Assembly (NCBI RefSeq): GCF_013839425.1
Contig: NZ_JACDNP010000004.1
Span: 1 to 64,000 of the forward strand
Length of the DNA stretch: 64,000 nucleotides
Direction of reading: 5' to 3'
Source: Halorhabdus salina
Lineage (GTDB): Archaea > Halobacteriota > Halobacteria > Halobacteriales > Haloarculaceae
Shown here: positions 1-9,359 of the stretch, in pieces
Layout of the letters: each line of letters begins with the position of its first letter
Position numbering within the stretch: the first letter of the stretch is position 1
Program-made: the position numbers and the translations under genes
The notes under the pieces: model-generated
The model's database searches: none
Told to the model about the DNA's origin: nothing
Seen by the model: the letters and a program-made list of their open reading frames with translations, nothing else

Positions 1-13
1 TGAGTTCACATAT

Positions 14-1165
14 ATGACGGAAAAAGATAGTATGTGTGGAAATAGCGTTGATAGAAGGTCATTGCTGAAAAGTATAGGTATCAGTGGGTTACTGGGATTA
101 TCTGGAGCTAGTATTAGCGACCCTATACTAGCGACGACACAATCACAAGTCGGCAGAGGTGTTACGGGTCGGTCACTCCTTACAGGAATAAACGATCCAA
201 AATGGACTAAAAATGAAAAGGTGGAAGATAATGTTGGTAATAATACTAGTGTGACATTAGGCTATATGGGTAGCGAATTAGATACCGTATTTGATAAGGA
301 TACTGAGAAGTGGATGGAATACTGGAAGCATCGCTTTGATCTTACGAATATTGGTCACTCAGCTCCCCTAAACGGAAGGCAAACCTATAATATTTGGGAA
401 CAATGGTTCAAATGTGGGCCCGCCTATCCAGACTATGAACCAGAAAATCCGATCGAGTTCCATTCTATTCCAACGGCTGGTGCCTGTTCATGGCCAGATC
501 CTCCAGGTGGTAACTGGAGTGAAGTCTTAGAAGAAATAGTAGAAGAAACCGCTACTGAAGCAAGCAAATTCGTTGATCTTATACATACTTCAGACGAAAT
601 TTATAATGCATATAAGCAGAAATCCTTTGACTCCCAAGGGCCGGACTCAATCGAATTCAATAAAGAGTATAAAGCTATGACGAGAACCGAATCATCACAC
701 GGCGTTCACTTCTCAGTACATACGGTTCCTGGTGCGTATAATACTGTGAAGATTGAGAGTGGTATTGCGGATTATTCGGGCCTCGATAAGGCTAAAGTTG
801 CATTCAAGGTTGACATTACAGACGATAATGTCAACCCTCTATCTAAGGCAGAAACTACATCACACAACCAATCTAGTCTGTACTCCCGCTTTGATCAGAT
901 GAGCAAGGATGAATTACACGAAATTGGTGTTATACGAGTGTACAAATCAGATCTCGATAAATTACTAGAGAAAATCAAAATGGAGCGTCGTGAGAACCAA
1001 GACTCTAAGAAAATCACCCGAGAATTGCGCTCTGTGAAGCAAACGAAACAAAGACTTGATTTTGAACCTGATGGATATACATATATAAAGTCATTTTCGA
1101 TGGACACCAAAATAAAGAAGGAAAAATCAGATTCGAACATCGCAAAAACGGAACCGGCAAAATGA
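14..1165 (+). CDS. Tat-exported protein of unknown function
   Basis: 383 aa. The N-terminus has a twin-arginine signal (DRRSLLKS near residue 14) followed by a glycine/leucine-rich hydrophobic stretch, so export by the Tat pathway is likely. There is no lipobox Cys. The mature part is hydrophilic, lysine- and asparagine-rich and unlike the acidic haloarchaeal proteome, and the DNA is clearly more AT-rich than the genes after 2.1 kb, which suggests recent acquisition. The middle of the protein contains Trp/Pro/Gly-rich segments; the C-terminal ~80 residues are charged and probably helical. I recognise no family. The stop overlaps the start of the next gene by ATGA, so the two are probably co-expressed. 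Confidence 0.75.
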   Translation: MTEKDSMCGNSVDRRSLLKSIGISGLLGLSGASISDPILATTQSQVGRGVTGRSLLTGINDPKWTKNEKVEDNVGNNTSVTLGYMGSELDTVFDKDTEKWMEYWKHRFDLTNIGHSAPLNGRQTYNIWEQWFKCGPAYPDYEPENPIEFHSIPTAGACSWPDPPGGNWSEVLEEIVEETATEASKFVDLIHTSDEIYNAYKQKSFDSQGPDSIEFNKEYKAMTRTESSHGVHFSVHTVPGAYNTVKIESGIADYSGLDKAKVAFKVDITDDNVNPLSKAETTSHNQSSLYSRFDQMSKDELHEIGVIRVYKSDLDKLLEKIKMERRENQDSKKITRELRSVKQTKQRLDFEPDGYTYIKSFSMDTKIKKEKSDSNIAKTEPAK

Positions 1166-1659
1166 ATCGTCGTTCAGTTATCGCATCGCTCGGAGGAGCA
1201 ATCATACTCGGTACTTCTGGATGTGTACATCTGAACTTCCTAAAGAGAAACCACAGACTCTGGTTTGTTCGACTCAATCGAGCATGGGAGGGAACAGTTG
1301 AAGTAGATCTCCGAATTAAGCGCAACAATACTGTCGTCCACGAATCTAGCTATAAAGTTCCTGGTGTTGAGAAGAGTAAAAAAGGGGAGGAAGAGCCCTT
1401 AGAATGGGCTGGTGTTAACAGGAAATTAGTTCAAGCGGGATGGAATACCGATCCCGCCGTGTTTACCGTCGAAAGTAAGATGTCTGCCAATGATGATTGG
1501 CATACAAATTCATTCTCTAGCGTCAAGGCGAAAAATATTGGAGCGACAGTCGACATTCTCGGCCCTGGTGTGTCTGGTATTCGACCACACGAATTTAACT
1601 CCGAAGCGCAAGTACAGCATTTCCTCGATCAAGTCACACCCCCCAATGTAGAGCATTAA
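1162..1659 (+). CDS. Tat lipoprotein of unknown function
   Basis: 165 aa. It starts with RR followed by a short hydrophobic stretch ending in a lipobox (LGTSGC, Cys near residue 20), so a lipid-anchored surface protein is predicted. The remainder looks like a small beta-rich domain (alternating hydrophobic/charged strands such as TVEVDLRIKR). It overlaps the preceding exported protein by 4 nt (ATGA) and shares its low GC, so the pair is likely a transferred two-gene unit acting at the cell surface. No function can be assigned. Confidence 0.75.
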   Translation: MNRRSVIASLGGAIILGTSGCVHLNFLKRNHRLWFVRLNRAWEGTVEVDLRIKRNNTVVHESSYKVPGVEKSKKGEEEPLEWAGVNRKLVQAGWNTDPAVFTVESKMSANDDWHTNSFSSVKAKNIGATVDILGPGVSGIRPHEFNSEAQVQHFLDQVTPPNVEH

Positions 1660-1732
1660 CTGAAAAACCCGCTGGACAAGACTGCTGGTTCAACGAGTTT
1701 GAGAAATAAGGAGGTCGTAACGAGAAGTATCC

Positions 1733-1918
1733 ATGCAACTCGCAGACCTCCTTAGAGAACGGTTAAATAAAACGAACCGTTTGGGAGAGGGAGTGTGGGC
1801 CGACACCGCCGCTGATCTCTACTGAGGTAGTGACTCCGCAATCTGGAACAATGGAGGAGATACGATCGGTGCCACCGACAACACAGGAACGACGGTTCTT
1901 GAACAATCCTACGACTGA
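1733..1918 (+). pseudogene. Remnant of a lamin-tail-domain (LTD) protein
   Basis: Reading from ATG 1733, the frame continues to a TGA at 1916 with a single internal TGA at 1823. The residues around the internal stop (DTAADLY, stop, GSDSAIWNNGGDTI) and the following TGTTVLEQSY match the C-terminal end of haloarchaeal lamin tail domains, which normally read LYWGS at the stop position. A one-base TGG-to-TGA change therefore fits. Only the last ~40 residues of the domain are recognisable; the upstream part is missing. Family recognition is from memory. Confidence 0.5.
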
Positions 1919-1965
1919 TCGAAGTTTCTCTCTCCTGATACTTCCGGCTACACGTTCGTGCAGAT

Positions 1966-1989
1966 ATTCGCCACCACGGGGTGGTGAAT
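1966..1989. terminator. GC-rich hairpin between convergent genes
   Basis: CACCAC and GTGGTG pair around a GGG loop, flanked by ATTC/GAAT. It lies between the broken LTD gene (+) and cofG (-) and may act as a terminator or be remnant DNA. No T-run follows on either strand, so the terminator role is only inferred. Confidence 0.3.
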
Positions 1990-2111
1990 TACTTCGATAT
2001 ATCATAGCCAGCAGTATGAGCACTGACCCGCGCGACGCCTGGACAATTTGAGAGCAATCCGTAGCGGGGTTGCTATCGGAACGCGCGTATCGTCGTGTAA
2101 GCTAGAAGGTA

Positions 2112-3233
2112 TCACTTGCCGCCCCGATCGAGCCCTGTGTAGGCGTCGTTGTCCCCGATTACCGACCGAAACCGCTCGCCAGCGTCGCCCTCGCCGCGGA
2201 TCGCTTCCAATACTGGCCCCCCGAGCCACTGCTCGTCGACGTATCGATCGTAGACCGGAAGGCGCTCACACAGGGGGACCCCGGCCGAATCGGCGATATC
2301 CCGCAGTTCATCCAGTGCCGGCCACGCGTAATCGGGGTTGACGTGATCATCGGTGACCGGCGAAACGCCGCCCAAATCATCCACCCCACAGTCGAGCAAC
2401 TGTCGCGTCCGGGCGAGGTTCGGGGGCACCTGCACGCTGATTTCCTCGGGCAATCCTGCCCGAGCCATCGCGACTGTCCGGCGCATCGTTTCGAGACTGG
2501 GAGGGTCTCGATCCCAGCGCTCATTGGGCGAGACCGGCTGGACGATCACCTCCTGGACGTGGCCGTATCGTTCGTGAAGTGCGCCGATCGCCAACAGGCT
2601 CTCAGCACGATCCGTCCAGTCCTCGCCGATCCCAACGAGAATGCCCGTCGTGAACGGGATTCCAAGCTCACCGGCCGTCCGGATCGTGGCGAGTCGCTGG
2701 CCCGGTTCCTTCCGGCGCGAGCCAGCGTGGGCCGCCACGTCAGCGGTCGTCTCCAGCATGACGCCCATGCTGGCGTTGACGTCGGCGACGTGGGCCATCT
2801 GTTCGCGGGTCTGATCGCCGGGATTGGCATGGGGGAGGAGACCCTCATCGAGGGCGATCTCGCAGGCTTCCCGGAGATAGGAGTGAATGGAGTCGTGGCC
2901 CCACTCACGGAGTTGGTCGTAGATGGCGTCGTAGCGGTCGTCGGGGTCGTCGCCGAAGGTGAACAGGGCTTCCGTACATCCAGTCTCAGCCCCCTCCCGA
3001 CAGATCTCGCGGATCTGCTCGGGGGAGCGCAACGACGCCTCCCCCGGCGGATCGTAGTACGTGCAGTAGGTGCAGGTGTACCGACAGGCGGTCGTCAGCG
3101 GCACGAAAACGTTCCGGGCGAAGGTGAGTCCGGGGGCGGCCGAAACGTCCCCGGGGCCGACCGAGAGCAAGCGCTCGCGGTCGGCAGGGTCGATTTCGAG
3201 GTCGACGTCGTAGGCGTCGGCTCCCGGAATCAC
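2112..3233 (-). CDS. cofG: 7,8-didemethyl-8-hydroxy-5-deazariboflavin synthase, subunit CofG
   Basis: Radical SAM enzyme that, with CofH, makes the F0 chromophore of coenzyme F420 from tyrosine and 5-amino-6-ribitylamino-uracil. The cluster motif CRYTCTYC (CxxxCxxC) is present near the N-terminus, followed by a TIM-barrel-type sequence with GILVGIGED and PNLARTRQLLDCGVDDLGG, typical of CofG. The open frame extends upstream to 3368, but that part is basic, low-complexity and overlaps cofC. The GTG at 3233 (VIPGADAYDV) gives 373 aa, the usual length, and leaves a 71-nt gap after cofC. It lies with cofC in the same orientation; cofH is not in the window. Confidence 0.9.
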   Translation of the reverse strand: MIPGADAYDVDLEIDPADRERLLSVGPGDVSAAPGLTFARNVFVPLTTACRYTCTYCTYYDPPGEASLRSPEQIREICREGAETGCTEALFTFGDDPDDRYDAIYDQLREWGHDSIHSYLREACEIALDEGLLPHANPGDQTREQMAHVADVNASMGVMLETTADVAAHAGSRRKEPGQRLATIRTAGELGIPFTTGILVGIGEDWTDRAESLLAIGALHERYGHVQEVIVQPVSPNERWDRDPPSLETMRRTVAMARAGLPEEISVQVPPNLARTRQLLDCGVDDLGGVSPVTDDHVNPDYAWPALDELRDIADSAGVPLCERLPVYDRYVDEQWLGGPVLEAIRGEGDAGERFRSVIGDNDAYTGLDRGGK

Positions 3234-3304
3234 AATTCTATACAGTGGATCGGAACAGCCCGGACAAAAGGATTCTGTCGTCGGCAGCGCCGACGGGGTT
3301 GCTG

Positions 3305-3913
3305 TTACCGCTCGACGCCGACCCGTCCCCCTTCGACGGCGAGTTCGAACCCGCGTTCGCGTACCCACTCGACCGCCTCGCCCTGGCCGTGCAACAGCAC
3401 TTCCGCGAGGTCGGCCGGTTCGTCGACATCTGTCGCCAGCCGGTAGGAGTCGATCTCTGTCACACTCGCGCCCACTTCCTCGGCGATCGCGCGATGGTCG
3501 CGGATCGAGGCGTCGTGGTAGTCGACCCGGAAGTCGGGATGACGGGCAACGATGGCGTTGGTCCCGCCACCGCGGCCGGGCGCCAGGACGACATCGCCGT
3601 CGACCTCGAACAGCTGTTCGATCGCCCCAGGGGTCACGATCGCCAGATCCGCGACAATCACGGCGGCTGGCCCCTTGACCACGTCGAGGCGAGCGTTGAC
3701 GGCCACTGAGAGCGGGCGGTCGTCGACCGACACGGGCGCGTCGCTGTCGATCGATTCGGTCGCGATCAGCTCCGGGTCACCGCCGGCCGCTCGAATGGCA
3801 CGCACGACGTCACGCCGCATACACCGGGCAAAGGCCGATCGCTCGGACGGCGAGAGAACGGACGTGAGTCTGGTCTTGGGGTCGGTCACATCGAACGGAA
3901 CGAAAACGCGCAT
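3305..3913 (-). CDS. cofC: 2-phospho-L-lactate guanylyltransferase CofC
   Basis: 202 aa, full length. CofC activates 2-phospholactate (or phosphoenolpyruvate) with GTP to give the guanylated intermediate that CofD attaches to F0 in F420 biosynthesis. The nucleotidyltransferase sequence is recognisable: MRVFVPFD at the start, TRL, the conserved DLAIVTP and [10 protein letters not shown] segments, and a C-terminal [10 protein letters not shown]. It is upstream of cofG and 15 nt beyond the stop of the membrane protein that follows cetZ, so all four genes read in one direction and may be co-transcribed. Confidence 0.92.
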   Translation of the reverse strand: MRVFVPFDVTDPKTRLTSVLSPSERSAFARCMRRDVVRAIRAAGGDPELIATESIDSDAPVSVDDRPLSVAVNARLDVVKGPAAVIVADLAIVTPGAIEQLFEVDGDVVLAPGRGGGTNAIVARHPDFRVDYHDASIRDHRAIAEEVGASVTEIDSYRLATDVDEPADLAEVLLHGQGEAVEWVRERGFELAVEGGRVGVER

Positions 3914-3928
3914 CGGAAAGTCGCCAAA

Positions 3929-4705
3929 TCAGCGGAGTTTGTCGTAGCTCTCCTGCTGGGAGCGCCAGTAGTAGATGCCGCCGCCGATCAGTGCCAGCAC
4001 GACCAGGGCACCGACACCGTAGAGGATCAGCTGGGTCGTCTGGGCGGACTGTTCGGCCGATTCGGCGGTGTTCTTGGCGTCTTTTGCGAGACTTCGCGCC
4101 TCGGCAAAGTTCTCGCCACCGCCGTTGAACACGCCGATCGCGTTGGTGAGCGTTGCGTTTGCGTCCTCGCTATCGGACTCTTCGACGGCTTGTCGGGCCT
4201 CGTCGATCACTTGCCGGGTTTGATTGCTCTCTTCGGTGTAGTGATGGACGGAGATCGTCTCGATATCGTTGACGTTGTTGCCCTGCACCCGATTGAAGTC
4301 GGCTGCAACGAACGACTGGGGCGGATCGTAGGAGTAGTCCTCGACCGACGGAACGTCACCGGTGATCGTCACGTTGATGTGATCGATGTTCTCCTCGCCG
4401 GTGATCGCCACCTCGAAGTCGGTGGCCCCGTCGAACTGCGTGGTGGTTTCCTCGCCGCTGGGCGTGACTTTCGTCACCGTCCAACCGGTCACGTTCCGAA
4501 GTTCGGTCGTCCCGTTGAGCTGCCACTGATCGGCCGTCTCGTAGACGTCCGTGATCGTGGCCGAGACCGTGATTTCCTCGCCGACCTGTGCCTCAGCTGG
4601 TGCGTCCGCCTGGACGGACGCGGCAGTCACTGCGCCGACCGCAGCGAACGTGAGCACCAGCACTGCCAACAGGGCCAAGCCCTTAGAAGAGCGGATCCAA
4701 CTCAT
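3929..4705 (-). CDS. Secreted/membrane-anchored protein next to cetZ
   Basis: 258 aa starting at the ATG at 4705 (MSWIRSSKG); the longer open frame upstream is antisense to nothing but overlaps cetZ and is not coding. An N-terminal hydrophobic signal (LALLAVLVLTFAAVGAVTAA) leads to an extracellular beta-rich region with several N-glycosylation sequons, then a short helical Ala/Glu-rich segment and a C-terminal TM helix (LILYGVGALVVLALIGGGIYYW) with a basic cytosolic tail. The start lies 23 nt inside the end of cetZ, so translation is coupled. Function is unknown; the coupling suggests a membrane partner for CetZ (inference). Confidence 0.75.
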   Translation of the reverse strand: MSWIRSSKGLALLAVLVLTFAAVGAVTAASVQADAPAEAQVGEEITVSATITDVYETADQWQLNGTTELRNVTGWTVTKVTPSGEETTTQFDGATDFEVAITGEENIDHINVTITGDVPSVEDYSYDPPQSFVAADFNRVQGNNVNDIETISVHHYTEESNQTRQVIDEARQAVEESDSEDANATLTNAIGVFNGGGENFAEARSLAKDAKNTAESAEQSAQTTQLILYGVGALVVLALIGGGIYYWRSQQESYDKLR

Positions 4706-5864
4706 CTTCCTCGTCTTCGACCAACGTCTCCAAGTTCTCTTCGCTTTCGTCTCGAATATCGTCGATATTGTCCTGGGCTTCGATGGCAACTTGCTGCAGT
4801 TCCTTGATGCGGGGGACGTTGTGGACGCCCGACAGCAGGATAACAGAGGCGACGTAACTGGAGTCGCTGACGGGGTAGTCGCCACCGCGGACTTCCATGC
4901 TCCCGGTCTGTTCTTCGAGCCACTTGCGACCGCGTTCGATACCCTTGCGGTTGAGCTCTCGGGGCGGGCCGGAAAGTACCAGCAGCGCACGCTCAGCACC
5001 ATCGATCTCACACGGCAACGTCAGCCGGCCGAGTGCGGCTTTCCGGACCAGCGAAGTGATCCGGTTGGTCGTGTTTGCCGTGTCCATGCTGTCCCTGGAC
5101 TCATCGTCGCGGAACCGTGAGAGTAAGCCGCTCCCTGAATCGTCGAGATCGACTTCCTCGGCAGCGTATCCGACCGTCGAAACACCGCCACCGCCAAGCG
5201 TGTTGATGATCTCGCTGGAGTCGACAACGCTTTCTGCGACCTCACCGGATTGCTCGACTTCGCCGGCCCCGAAGAGAATACCGAAGCGCTTGACGATCTC
5301 GTCGTTGATCTCGGCGTACCCGGCCTCCATGGACTCGCCGGTCTTGCGCCAAGCGTCGTTGTCGAACACCAGCATGTTGTCGACTTCCCGGACGAACGTC
5401 TGGAACGACCGAGCGGCGTTCAGCGTGTAGATACCACCCTCGTCGCTCCCGGGCAGAATACCGAGACCGTAGACCGGCTCGGTGTAAATGCGCTTGAGGT
5501 GTTTCGCCAGGACGGGCGAACCACCCGAGCCGGTGCCACCGCCCAGACCGGCAATAATGAGGAACGCGTCAACCTCGTGGACCGGAATATTATCGATGGC
5601 CCCCTGAACCTCGTCGATGTCCTCCTCGGCGATCTCCGCGCCGAGTTCGTTGTCTGCCCCGACGCCGTGGCCCTTGACGCGGGCCTGGCCGATCAGGACG
5701 CGGTTCTCCTCCGGAACACGGTCGAGCCCGAGCAAGTCGGCTTTCGCGGTGTTGACCGCGACCGCCGAGCGGACGATCCCGCTACCGGTTCGTTCGTCGT
5801 ACTCCAGGAATTTGTCGACGATTTTCCCGCCGGCCTGCCCGAAGCCGATCATGGCGAGTTTCAT
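4683..5864 (-). CDS. cetZ1: Tubulin/FtsZ-superfamily cell-shape protein CetZ
   Basis: 393 aa from the ATG at 5864 (MKLAMIGFGQAGGKIV), the usual haloarchaeal CetZ start. CetZ proteins polymerise with GTP and control cell shape and motility. The tubulin signature GLGGGTGSGG lies near residue 105, and the N-terminal nucleotide-binding GFGQAGGK loop is intact. The C-terminal tail is very acidic (ESEENLETLVEDEEDELDP). The sequence resembles CetZ1 rather than FtsZ1/2. It is followed by a membrane protein gene overlapping its 3' end, then cofC and cofG. Confidence 0.9.
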   Translation of the reverse strand: MKLAMIGFGQAGGKIVDKFLEYDERTGSGIVRSAVAVNTAKADLLGLDRVPEENRVLIGQARVKGHGVGADNELGAEIAEEDIDEVQGAIDNIPVHEVDAFLIIAGLGGGTGSGGSPVLAKHLKRIYTEPVYGLGILPGSDEGGIYTLNAARSFQTFVREVDNMLVFDNDAWRKTGESMEAGYAEINDEIVKRFGILFGAGEVEQSGEVAESVVDSSEIINTLGGGGVSTVGYAAEEVDLDDSGSGLLSRFRDDESRDSMDTANTTNRITSLVRKAALGRLTLPCEIDGAERALLVLSGPPRELNRKGIERGRKWLEEQTGSMEVRGGDYPVSDSSYVASVILLSGVHNVPRIKELQQVAIEAQDNIDDIRDESEENLETLVEDEEDELDPLF

Positions 5865-6092
5865 AAGTGATTCTCTTGACGTGAAAACAGTCGGATTACG
5901 CGTATAAGCTTTTTGCCAGCGTGCGTGCCCGTCTCTCCCGCGACACAGCACACTTGCAAGTACCGACCGAGAGAGCGATACAACCCACGATAGCTTTCGG
6001 CAGAAACCAGTATCACGGGGTCGGCAGCCGGCCTGAGACAACAGAGCCAGCCCGCCCGCCCCAGAGACGCCAGGGCGTCAGACGGGCGCGCG

Positions 6093-7418
6093 CTATCCGT
6101 CACTGCCGAAGACGGCTCGCAGATCGGGAACAGATGCGTGTTCGGCGACCCGGTACCCGACCAGGCCAACGAGGAGGAAGGTCCCCCACATTCCGGGCTG
6201 GAGAAACGCTCCGGCGTCGTACAGCATCGCCGCCCCCGGAAAGTTCCCTTCAGGCTTGGTGAGCCACTCGAGCGCGTAGCGATGCAGATGAAGGAGCAAC
6301 ACCGAGAGGACCGGGACCCAGGCGCGCCCATCGGGTCGGTCGAGTTCGTGGGCGAGGAGGATCACGGCCGGCAACACCATGACAATGAGATCGTGGCTGT
6401 CTGCCTTCGGCGCGAACAACGGGATGACGGCAATCCCGAGCGCGAACGTCAGCCGGCGCGCAGCGACCGAGTCGTCGGCCCGCGTCGCAAGCGTCAGCCC
6501 GATCACGCCAAGAATCCCCAGGATCTTCAGGTAGAGCCCGAACCCGCCGAAAATATGCATCGGGCGGTAGGCCGCAGCGGTGTCCCAGAGGTACAGCGCT
6601 CTACTCTCGCCCCAGCCTTTCCCCCAGGTGAGGACCTCGATGTACGTCAAGTTCGTCTCCAGGCCGAAGATGCCGAGTGAGGCAACGAGCAGGACAATGC
6701 CCGCCCCGATCGCACCCGCCAAGCGCTTGCGGTCGCGGAGCAGATGCGCGCCCGAGGTCGCGTAAAACAGTTTGAAACTGCTCCCGATCGTGGTTGCTGC
6801 CCCGCTGGCGTAGCGGAACAGCGACCGGGTGTGCTCGCTCACCTCGCTGTCGCCGTACGGGGACGTCTCGCTCTCGGCCCGTTCCTGGAAGTAGAACGCA
6901 AAGCAGAGAAAGGCGGCCAGAAAGGTCGCGGTCTGGGCCCACCGGAAGTTCCGGATCGCGGGCTGGAAACTGAAGACCGCCACCAACAGCCCTAGTCGCT
7001 CCCAGATACGCAGCTGGTAGCCCAGCGTCCGGGCAACCGCATCGAGGCCGAGCCACAGGAGGACGATCGAGGTAAAGCCGAACAGCATCGCCCCGACATC
7101 GAAACCGGTCGTCTCGAAGGGGTAAAACACCAGCACCGTCACCGGCGGGTAGAGATACTCCCCGAAGTACCCACCATCCGGCTGCTCGACGTACATCTGT
7201 CCGTTCTCGAGCCAGCCGTTCAGCGCCCCCGTGTAGGCACTGAAGTCGTTGAAGCCGTACGCCAGGCCGATCCCACCCTGTCGCAGGTGGTGTTCGACGA
7301 GAAGCCAGCCAAGCAGCGTGCCAAGAGTCACAACCGAGACCAGGACGAAAACCGGCCGCTCGCGCCGGTATGACCACAACTGACGGGGAATCGACGGCAT
7401 AATCTCCGGTGCGTGCAT
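6093..7418 (-). CDS. GT87-like (DUF2029) integral membrane glycosyltransferase
   Basis: 441 aa with about ten predicted TM helices. The features of the DUF2029/GT87 family are present: an N-terminal TM helix, a large first loop with FNDFSAYTGAL (the acidic residue typical of GT-C folds) and YLYPPVTVLVFYPF. Enzymes of this type use polyprenyl-phospho-mannose donors to modify surface glycans or lipids. An alternative start 18 nt downstream (MPSIPRQ, at 7400) is equally plausible. It stands alone between cetZ and the SDR gene, with 228 nt of non-coding sequence before cetZ. The substrate cannot be deduced. Confidence 0.75.
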   Translation of the reverse strand: MHAPEIMPSIPRQLWSYRRERPVFVLVSVVTLGTLLGWLLVEHHLRQGGIGLAYGFNDFSAYTGALNGWLENGQMYVEQPDGGYFGEYLYPPVTVLVFYPFETTGFDVGAMLFGFTSIVLLWLGLDAVARTLGYQLRIWERLGLLVAVFSFQPAIRNFRWAQTATFLAAFLCFAFYFQERAESETSPYGDSEVSEHTRSLFRYASGAATTIGSSFKLFYATSGAHLLRDRKRLAGAIGAGIVLLVASLGIFGLETNLTYIEVLTWGKGWGESRALYLWDTAAAYRPMHIFGGFGLYLKILGILGVIGLTLATRADDSVAARRLTFALGIAVIPLFAPKADSHDLIVMVLPAVILLAHELDRPDGRAWVPVLSVLLLHLHRYALEWLTKPEGNFPGAAMLYDAGAFLQPGMWGTFLLVGLVGYRVAEHASVPDLRAVFGSDG

Positions 7419-7495
7419 CTGACAGATAGCTCTGACGGATTGGGGTCGCGGGTTCAGGTTGCGATGAAGGTTCGGCGAATGGGGCCGCTATCCGC

Positions 7496-8371
7496 TCAGT
7501 TCCGGTTGAGGGACGCCCCGAGGGTCAGCATGTCGTCGGGATCGACACCGAAGTCGGCGACAGCGTTCTCGGCGGTCGTGTTGTCGAACCGGAGCGACCG
7601 GTACTGGTCTTTGCCCATCGGGAATCCAGGGATCGCCCCACCAATCGAGAGGCCAACGCCGGCCAGGGCCATCGGGACCGGAATGACGGCGACGCTACCC
7701 CGGACCATTTTGGCGATTTGCTTGAGCGTCAGATTCTCGGGTCCACCGATTTCGTACGTCTCGCCGGCCCGATCGTCGTCCGCCACACAATCCGCGAGTA
7801 TCGGCGCGAGGTCTTTGACCCAGATCGGCTGGAAGCGCGTCTTCCCGCCACCGGGTAGCGGCGCGACCAGCGGCGGCGTGAGTTTCTTCGTGAACGCAAC
7901 GAACTCCCCGCCTTGGCCGAAGACGACGGACGGACGAACGATTACCCACTCCATGCCGGAGTTCCGGACGACTTCCTCGGCCCGCCCCTTCGCGCGAATG
8001 TAATGGGTCGCTCCCTCGGGATCGGCCCCGAGTGCACTCATCTGGACAATACGCTTGACACCGGCTGCTTGGGCGGCCGCGACGACGTTCTCGGTCCCGC
8101 CGAGGTGAATCCGTTCGTGCATCTCGTTGCCGCCACTCGGGATGAACAAAGGAGACAGCGCCACGAGATTGACAACCACGTCTACGCCCTCGAAGGCCCC
8201 CTCGAGGGTGTCGGGATCGGTCACGTCGCCGGAGACGGTCTCGGCACTGGCTGGTAACACGTCGGGGTCAGGATCGCGCGATAGCACGGAGACCTCGTGA
8301 CCGCGTTCGTCCAGTTCGGTACAGAGGTATCGCCCGATGAAGCCGTCGCCGCCGGTGACGAGCACGTGCAT
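7496..8371 (-). CDS. Atypical SDR, NDUFA9-like NAD(P)-binding protein
   Basis: 291 aa from ATG 8371 (MHVLVTGGDGFIGRYL); the open frame upstream to 8506 is arginine-rich and not family-like. The nucleotide-binding motif GGDGFIG is at the N-terminus and the family sequence VRPSVVFGQGG is in the middle, with YIRAKGRAEE in place of the classical YxxxK region. This matches the atypical SDRs related to the complex I subunit NDUFA9, which bind NAD(P)H and are often assigned to quinone or lipid metabolism. It is divergent from tmk, with 137 nt between the starts. Confidence 0.82.
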   Translation of the reverse strand: MHVLVTGGDGFIGRYLCTELDERGHEVSVLSRDPDPDVLPASAETVSGDVTDPDTLEGAFEGVDVVVNLVALSPLFIPSGGNEMHERIHLGGTENVVAAAQAAGVKRIVQMSALGADPEGATHYIRAKGRAEEVVRNSGMEWVIVRPSVVFGQGGEFVAFTKKLTPPLVAPLPGGGKTRFQPIWVKDLAPILADCVADDDRAGETYEIGGPENLTLKQIAKMVRGSVAVIPVPMALAGVGLSIGGAIPGFPMGKDQYRSLRFDNTTAENAVADFGVDPDDMLTLGASLNRN

Positions 8372-8508
8372 GTATGTGTCATGGTATCGAACAACCCTAA
8401 AAGTAGGGTGCCCGGCAATCGCTGGAAGCGGTCGCCGACCGACAGATTTTCGGGGCCGAGATCGCGCCGAGGCGGCGCGTTTACGTGCCCGGACTACGTG
8501 GGCCACGT

Positions 8509-9114
8509 ATGCTCATCACGCTCGAAGGGATCGACGGGAGCGGGAAAACCTCCGCCCGGGAGTTCCTGCAAGAGCGTCGCGCCGACATCGATGCCACGCT
8601 GACGTTCACCCGTGAGCCGACCGAGTCCTGGTACGGCGAGGCCGTCCAGCGGTCGATTCGTGACGACGAGGCCGACCCGATGGCGGAGCTATTCCTCTAT
8701 ACGGCCGACCACGCAGCTCACCTCGCCAAGACGGTCCAGCCGGCGCTCGATCGCGGCGAAGTCGTCGTCTCCGATCGCTACTCGGATTCCAGATACGCTT
8801 ACCAGGGGGCGACGCTTACCGAGCGCCTGGACGACTCGCTGGAATTCGTCCGGGAAATCCACCAGCCTTGGACGCGACCACCGGATGCGACGATCTACCT
8901 CGACGTGGACGCCGAGACGGGGGCCGAACGCAGCGGCGCCACCAACAAGTTCGAGCGCGTCGAGCAGTTGCGAGCGGTCCGGGAGAACTACGAGCGCCTG
9001 CTCGCCGAGGAACCTGATCGGTTCGTTCGGATCGACGCCACGCGCTCGCCGGACGCAGTACGGACGGACGTCCTCGACGCGATCGAGACAGTACTCGAAA
9101 AGAGACGGCAGTAG
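8509..9114 (+). CDS. tmk: Thymidylate kinase
   Basis: 201 aa from ATG 8509 ([14 protein letters not shown]). It phosphorylates dTMP to dTDP with ATP. The P-loop GIDGSGKT, the [12 protein letters not shown] segment and the DR(Y/H) motif region [13 protein letters not shown], where dTMP and the lid contact, are all present, and length is normal. An in-frame ATG at 8485 would add eight residues without family resemblance. Translation is likely leaderless. Its stop abuts the end of a convergent, damaged small gene. Confidence 0.92.
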   Translation: MLITLEGIDGSGKTSAREFLQERRADIDATLTFTREPTESWYGEAVQRSIRDDEADPMAELFLYTADHAAHLAKTVQPALDRGEVVVSDRYSDSRYAYQGATLTERLDDSLEFVREIHQPWTRPPDATIYLDVDAETGAERSGATNKFERVEQLRAVRENYERLLAEEPDRFVRIDATRSPDAVRTDVLDAIETVLEKRRQ

Positions 9115-9359
9115 TTACTCCAGGGATGGCCCGCATCCTCGATCCGGAGGGGATACCAGTAGGCTTCGTCGTCTTCGAGGACAACCCAGGGGTAGCCGTG
9201 GGCGTCCTCGACGAACTCGGCGCTGGTACCTGTCTCGACCTCGCCGGCGGCCAGAATCTCTCGGACCTCCTCGATGGCGTCCCGAAAGTCCGTACTGCAA
9301 CCTCGGAGAAACACAGTGCCGCCTCGCTCGCCGACTCGTAGCCAGATCGGCCGCCACCG
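9115..9359 (-). pseudogene. Small haloarchaeal gene truncated by IS insertion
   Basis: The minus-strand frame reads WRPIWLRVGERGG, then a region containing DFRDAIEEVREILA and a Trp/Tyr-rich end (GYPWVVLEDDEAYWYP). This has the composition of a genuine acidic haloarchaeal protein. An in-frame stop lies immediately upstream (near 9358), where transposase-derived sequence begins, so the 5' end is lost. The last recognisable residues (GHPW) fall a few codons before the end of tmk, and the frame then runs on antisense to tmk, which suggests the original stop is also disturbed. I do not know the family. Confidence 0.4.
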
